Assembly (NCBI RefSeq): GCF_001677885.1
Contig: NZ_LOCQ01000055.1
Location: 186,001-250,000 of the forward strand
Source of the DNA: Janthinobacterium psychrotolerans
GTDB lineage: Bacteria > Pseudomonadota > Gammaproteobacteria > Burkholderiales > Burkholderiaceae_D
Reading direction: 5' to 3'
DNA: 64,000 bases
Below, in pieces: positions 60,354-64,000 of this stretch. The notes beneath the pieces are model-generated. The model worked only from the letters and a program-made list of their open reading frames with translations. It was not told where the DNA came from and searched no databases. Positions within the stretch are counted from its first letter, which is position 1. Each line of letters begins with the position of its first letter. The position numbers were made by a program, and so were the translations under genes.

Positions 60354-61808
60354 TCAGCGTGGCAACCTTTCCAGCGCGGCCATCAAAGGGATGGCCGCGT
60401 CGGCAATGCGTTCCAGGCTCGCTTCGCGCAGCGCAGCGGTATCGACCACATGGCCAGACTCCAGCCCGGCCCAGCGCAGCAGCGCCGAGCAGGCATCGGG
60501 CGTGTCGAACATGCCGTGCAAATAGCTGCCCAGGATTTGCCCGTCGCCGGACACCGCCCCTTCCGGCCTGCCATCGATCACAAAGGCTGGCGCATCGAGC
60601 GCCGCGCCGTGCGATACGCCCATATGGATTTCATAGCCGGCCACGCCGGCGTTGCCGGCGCCGGCAAACGCGCACTGGCCTGCCACTTGCACCAGCCGCT
60701 TGTCCGCCGTCAGTTCGGTCGTCATGTCGAGCAGGCCCAGTGCGGCGGACTCGCCCGCCGCGCCCTCCACGCCGAGCGGATCATTCACGCTGACGCCCAG
60801 CATCTGGAAGCCGCCGCAGATGCCGATCACCTTGCCGCCATAGCGCAGATGCTTTGCCAGGTAGGCGGGCCAGCCTTGGTGCCGCAGCCATGCCAGGTCG
60901 CCGCGCGTGTTCTTGCTGCCGGGCAGTATCACCAGGTCGGCCGGCGGTATCGGCTGGCCCTGTTTGATAAAGCGCAGGTCGACGCCCGGATGGGCGCGCA
61001 GGGCATCGAAATCCGTATGGTTGCTGATGCGCGGCAGTTGCGGCACCACCACGGTAAAGGCGCCGCGTTCGGCCTGCATCGATTCCACCGCGTCTTCCGC
61101 GTCGAGGAACAATCCTTGCAAGTAGGGCAGCACGGCCAGCACCGGTTTGCCGGTCTGCCGCTCCAGCCAGTCCACCCCCGGTTGCAGCAGCGAGATATCG
61201 CCGCGAAAACGGTTGATGACGAAGCCGGCGATGCGCGCGCGTTCGCTGTCCGACAAACATGCCAGCGTGCCGATGATGTGGGCGAACACGCCGCCGCGGT
61301 CGATATCGGCGACCAGGATCACCGGGCAGTCGACGGCTTCGGCAAACCCCATGTTGGCGATATCGCGCGCGCGCAGATTGACTTCGGCCGGGCTGCCCGC
61401 GCCTTCGACGATCACGGCCTGGTACTGCTGGCGCAATCTGCCATACGATTCGAGCACCGCGCCCATGGCGATGGTCTTGTATTGCTGGTAGTCGCGTGCG
61501 TCCATCTCGGCGCGTACCTTGCCGTGGATAATCACTTGTGCGCCCGTGTTCGACGACGGTTTGAGGAGCACCGGATTCATGTCCGTATGCGGCGCGATGC
61601 CGCAAGCCATGGCCTGCAGCGCCTGCGCGCGGCCGATCTCGCCGCCGTCGGCAGTCACGGCGCTATTGAGCGCCATATTCTGCGGCTTGAACGGGGCGAC
61701 GGTGACGCCGCGCCGTTTCAGCAGCCGGCACAGGGCGGCGACGATGGTGCTCTTGCCGGCGTCCGAGGTCGTGCCCTGCACCATCAATGTGTGGAAGGAG
61801 ACCGTCAT
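60354..61808 (-). CDS. cobQ: Cobyric acid synthase CobQ
   Basis: A 484-residue enzyme that amidates adenosylcobyrinic acid. N-terminal DTBS-like ATPase ([20 protein letters not shown]), and C-terminal glutamine amidotransferase with [10 protein letters not shown] (nucleophile Cys) and GSYLHGMFD (His). Last gene of the minus-strand B12 unit; ATGA overlap with the preceding gene. Confidence 0.95.
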   Translation of the reverse strand: MTVSFHTLMVQGTTSDAGKSTIVAALCRLLKRRGVTVAPFKPQNMALNSAVTADGGEIGRAQALQAMACGIAPHTDMNPVLLKPSSNTGAQVIIHGKVRAEMDARDYQQYKTIAMGAVLESYGRLRQQYQAVIVEGAGSPAEVNLRARDIANMGFAEAVDCPVILVADIDRGGVFAHIIGTLACLSDSERARIAGFVINRFRGDISLLQPGVDWLERQTGKPVLAVLPYLQGLFLDAEDAVESMQAERGAFTVVVPQLPRISNHTDFDALRAHPGVDLRFIKQGQPIPPADLVILPGSKNTRGDLAWLRHQGWPAYLAKHLRYGGKVIGICGGFQMLGVSVNDPLGVEGAAGESAALGLLDMTTELTADKRLVQVAGQCAFAGAGNAGVAGYEIHMGVSHGAALDAPAFVIDGRPEGAVSGDGQILGSYLHGMFDTPDACSALLRWAGLESGHVVDTAALREASLERIADAAIPLMAALERLPR

Positions 61809-62602
61809 GCCTGCGCCGCCTGCCACAGTGCGACGATATCGCTGATCTGGCGCAGCCCTTCGGTAATCGCCGCCGGGCCTGGCGACAGAATATCGGGCGA
61901 CTTGATCTCGAACAGCATGCCGTTTTGCACGGCGGGAATCGTGTCCCACTGCGGACGCGCCGCCAACTGCGCGGGCTGGAATTTCTTGCCGCACCAGCTG
62001 GCGACGATGATGTCGGGCGCGCGCCGTACCACCGCCAAAGGGTCGGCGAGTATGCGTTCCTTGGCACCGGGCTGTGCGGACAATTCAGGAAATGCGTCGA
62101 CGCCGCCGGCCAGTTCGATCAGTTCCGCCGCCCAGCCGATGCCGCTCATCAGGGGATCGTTCCATTCTTCGAAATAGATCACGGGTTTGCGCGTCCAGGC
62201 CGCCGCACGCTGCTGCGCCCGCGCGATATCGTCGCGCAGGCTGGCGATCAGGGCGCGGCCGGCTTCCTCGCGTTGCACCAGCGCGGCCAGCACGGCGATC
62301 ATGCGCAAGATGCCCTCGACCGTGCGCTGGTTGAACTGGTGCACTTCCACGCCGGCCTTGACCAGGTCGCGGCAGATATCGGCCTGCATGTCGCAAAAGC
62401 CGATCACCAGGTCCGGCCGCACGGCCAGGATGCGCTCCAGGCTGGACGAGGAAAAGCCGCTGATCTTGGTTTTTTCGTCGCGCGCGCGCGGCGGGCGCAC
62501 GGTGAAGCCCGAGATGCCGGCGACGTACGCTTCGGCGCCGAGCGCATACAGGGTTTCCACCGCCTCCGTCGACAGGCAGGCGATGCGCTGGTAGTGACTC
62601 AC
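61805..62602 (-). CDS. Cytoplasmic BtuF-like cobalamin-binding protein
   Basis: A 265-residue protein with the periplasmic-binding-protein fold of BtuF ([58 protein letters not shown]) but no signal peptide: the GTG start at 62602 leads straight into the fold. The GTG is inside the previous stop (GTGA). It therefore probably works in the cytoplasm or has lost export; binding of cobinamide or a late intermediate is an inference. Confidence 0.8.
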   Translation of the reverse strand: MSHYQRIACLSTEAVETLYALGAEAYVAGISGFTVRPPRARDEKTKISGFSSSSLERILAVRPDLVIGFCDMQADICRDLVKAGVEVHQFNQRTVEGILRMIAVLAALVQREEAGRALIASLRDDIARAQQRAAAWTRKPVIYFEEWNDPLMSGIGWAAELIELAGGVDAFPELSAQPGAKERILADPLAVVRRAPDIIVASWCGKKFQPAQLAARPQWDTIPAVQNGMLFEIKSPDILSPGPAAITEGLRQISDIVALWQAAQA

Positions 62603-63507
62603 TTCGCCGCCTTCACCGCCGGGGCAGCGCGGTGCTGGCGGGCCAGCTCGAGCTTTTCGCACAGGGCGGCGGCGCCGTCGACCATGCGCGGGCCGGCCCG
62701 GTTCAGCAGGTCGCCATTGAGGCGGAACAGGTTGTTGCCGCGCACCGCCGCCAAGGACGGAAACGCGCGCCACATGGCCAGGCCCCCTTCGCTGTCGGCG
62801 TCGCTCTTTTCGCTGGTGGCAAAAATCGCTTCCGGATTTTCCTGCAGCACGCCTTCGGGGGTGACGACCGGCGCCACGATCTTCATCGCCGCAAACACAT
62901 TCTGGCCGCCGCACACGCGCATGGCGTCGCTGATGATGCTGGCGCCACTGATGGTGTACAGCGGCTTGTCCCACACCTGGTAGAACAGGCGCACGGGCGG
63001 GCGCTGCGCATACCGGGCCGTCAAACTGGCCAGTTTTGCGCGCAATTGCGCGGCGGCCGGCGCGGCCACTTTTTCGGTACCCATCAGCTGGCCCAGGCGT
63101 TCCATGTTATTCGGGATATCGGCCAGTTTTTTCGGATCGCTGTGATAGATCGGCACCTTCAGCTGGCGCAGCATGGCGATCTGGCGCTCGGCGCTGCCAT
63201 GCATCCAGATCACGATCAGGTCCGGCTTCATGGCGATAATGCGTTCCATGTCGTACTGGCGGTTGTCGCCCACTTGCGCAATTTTTTTTGCCGCTTCCGG
63301 ATAGTCGCTGTAGCTGACCACGCCGGCAATCCTGTCGCCGCCGCCGGCCGCAAACAGCAGCTCGGTGATATGCGGCGCCAGCGCCAGGATGCGCTGCGCC
63401 GGCCTGGCGACGGTGACGGCATTGCCATCGTCGTCGCGCACGGTGATGGCGGCGTGCGCCGGCAAGGCCAGCAGGGTGGCCAGCAGTGTCGTCGTAACGT
63501 GTTTCAT
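62599..63507 (-). CDS. btuF: Periplasmic cobalamin-binding protein BtuF-like
   Basis: A 302-residue exported substrate-binding protein. Signal peptide HVTTTLLATLLALPAHA, then ALAPHITELLFAAGGGDRIAGVVSYSDYP, typical of BtuF. Start 63507 with AAGGA 7 bases upstream; it overlaps the stop of the previous gene (ATGA). The BtuC/D transporter parts are outside the window. Confidence 0.9.
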   Translation of the reverse strand: MKHVTTTLLATLLALPAHAAITVRDDDGNAVTVARPAQRILALAPHITELLFAAGGGDRIAGVVSYSDYPEAAKKIAQVGDNRQYDMERIIAMKPDLIVIWMHGSAERQIAMLRQLKVPIYHSDPKKLADIPNNMERLGQLMGTEKVAAPAAAQLRAKLASLTARYAQRPPVRLFYQVWDKPLYTISGASIISDAMRVCGGQNVFAAMKIVAPVVTPEGVLQENPEAIFATSEKSDADSEGGLAMWRAFPSLAAVRGNNLFRLNGDLLNRAGPRMVDGAAALCEKLELARQHRAAPAVKAAK

Positions 63508-64000
63508 GTGTTTTCCTTGTTCCATGCAATCAGTGCCTGTTCCAGCTGTCGCCAGGCCGGTTCATCGGGCGGCAGTCCCAGGCGGATGCCGCGCGCCGCG
63601 TGGCGAAACAGCCGCACCCAGATGCCGCGTGCGGCCATATGGCGGTGAAAGTCTTCGGCGCGTGCTGCCGGCCACCATTGAAACAGCGCGCAGCCACTGC
63701 TGTCCATGCCGTGCGACGCCAGCAACTGGCGCAGCCGCGCGCCTTCGGTTTGCAGGCGCGCGCGCATGGCCTGCTGCCACGGCGTATCGCGCAAGGCCGC
63801 CAGCGCCACCTGCTGCGCCGGACCGCTGACGGTCCACGGTCCCAGCATGGCGGCCAGCTTGGCCAGCAGCGCGGGATGGGCGGCCACGAAACCGAGGCGC
63901 AAGCCGGCCAGGCCAAAGAACTTGCCGACCGAGCGCAGGACGATCAGGCCGGCCTGACCGGTATGGATGCCGAGGCTGGCCGCATCCTCGGTATCGCCAA
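63504..64000 (-). CDS. cobD: CobD-like threonine-phosphate decarboxylase (runs off right edge)
   Basis: The C-terminal ~165 residues of a fold-type I PLP enzyme. The PLP-lysine motif LRSVGKFFGLAGLRLGFV and the C-terminal arrangement match L-threonine-O-3-phosphate decarboxylase CobD, which makes the aminopropanol arm of cobalamin. Histidinol-phosphate aminotransferase is the close alternative; the B12 operon context favours CobD. The start is beyond the window. Confidence 0.85.
   Translation of the reverse strand, partial: GDTEDAASLGIHTGQAGLIVLRSVGKFFGLAGLRLGFVAAHPALLAKLAAMLGPWTVSGPAQQVALAALRDTPWQQAMRARLQTEGARLRQLLASHGMDSSGCALFQWWPAARAEDFHRHMAARGIWVRLFRHAARGIRLGLPPDEPAWRQLEQALIAWNKENT

Overview
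The window is high-GC chromosomal DNA of a Gram-negative betaproteobacterium, most likely family Oxalobacteraceae (Janthinobacterium/Duganella/Massilia type). This is judged from gene content and order: a complete mraZ-to-ftsZ division/wall cluster, ftsYEX next to rpoH, the argJ-ATPase-mutT...yacG-zapD-coaE-pilD block, a Neisseria/Burkholderia-type general porin, and a bacterial type A RNase P RNA. Genus is an inference; no rRNA is present.

Layout. 1-1206: end of a stress/tellurite-type cluster (AIM24-like, TerD, small membrane protein). 1274-6913: an ABC exporter whose permease is fused to a CPBP protease, then an ArsR regulator divergent from a very small P450 and an ABM-family monooxygenase, then a lipoprotein. 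7029-10109: a strikingly AT-rich 3-kb integrative element bounded by a 25-bp direct repeat. It carries a complete tyrosine recombinase, three small unknown genes and a right end packed with inverted repeats, and it sits exactly at the start codon of a small chromosomal RHH-like gene. 10419-15579: rpoH (promoter overlaid by a CIRCE operator), ftsX, ftsE, ftsY and a CarH-like B12 photoreceptor regulator, all on the minus strand. 15810-21159: a small secreted peptide, an SDR enzyme, a ~1-kb noncoding stretch, a porin, an exported protein and a TPP enzyme. 21331-21670: rnpB. 22201-39603: the dcw cluster, fifteen tightly packed genes starting with an MraZ operator of four repeats at exact 10-bp period. 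39775-42993: four unrelated genes (peroxiredoxin, methyltransferase, XRE/MmyB regulator, EamA transporter) separating ftsZ from lpxC. 43047-47645: lpxC, dciA-like gene, secA. 47784-57272: argJ, ATPase, mutT, a FitAB-type toxin-antitoxin pair, yacG, zapD, coaE, pilD, then a lysE-mocR pair wedged before pilC. 57347-60243: MFS exporter and a lipoprotein. 60354-64000: a minus-strand cobalamin operon (cobD-like, two BtuF-like binding proteins, cobQ), with overlapping ends throughout.

How it works together: the core of the window makes and places the peptidoglycan septum (Mur enzymes, FtsI/W, FtsQLAZ, FtsEX, ZapD, with lipid A first committed step LpxC and secretion by FtsY/SecA). The accessory parts are the integrative element, the toxin-antitoxin pair, the P450 module and the regulatory/transport insertions, which interrupt otherwise conserved gene strings. 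The B12 operon at the right end and the B12-dependent regulator at 14.6 kb could be functionally linked through adenosylcobalamin supply. Start codons were adjusted by ribosome-binding-site position in many genes; these are stated in each entry.
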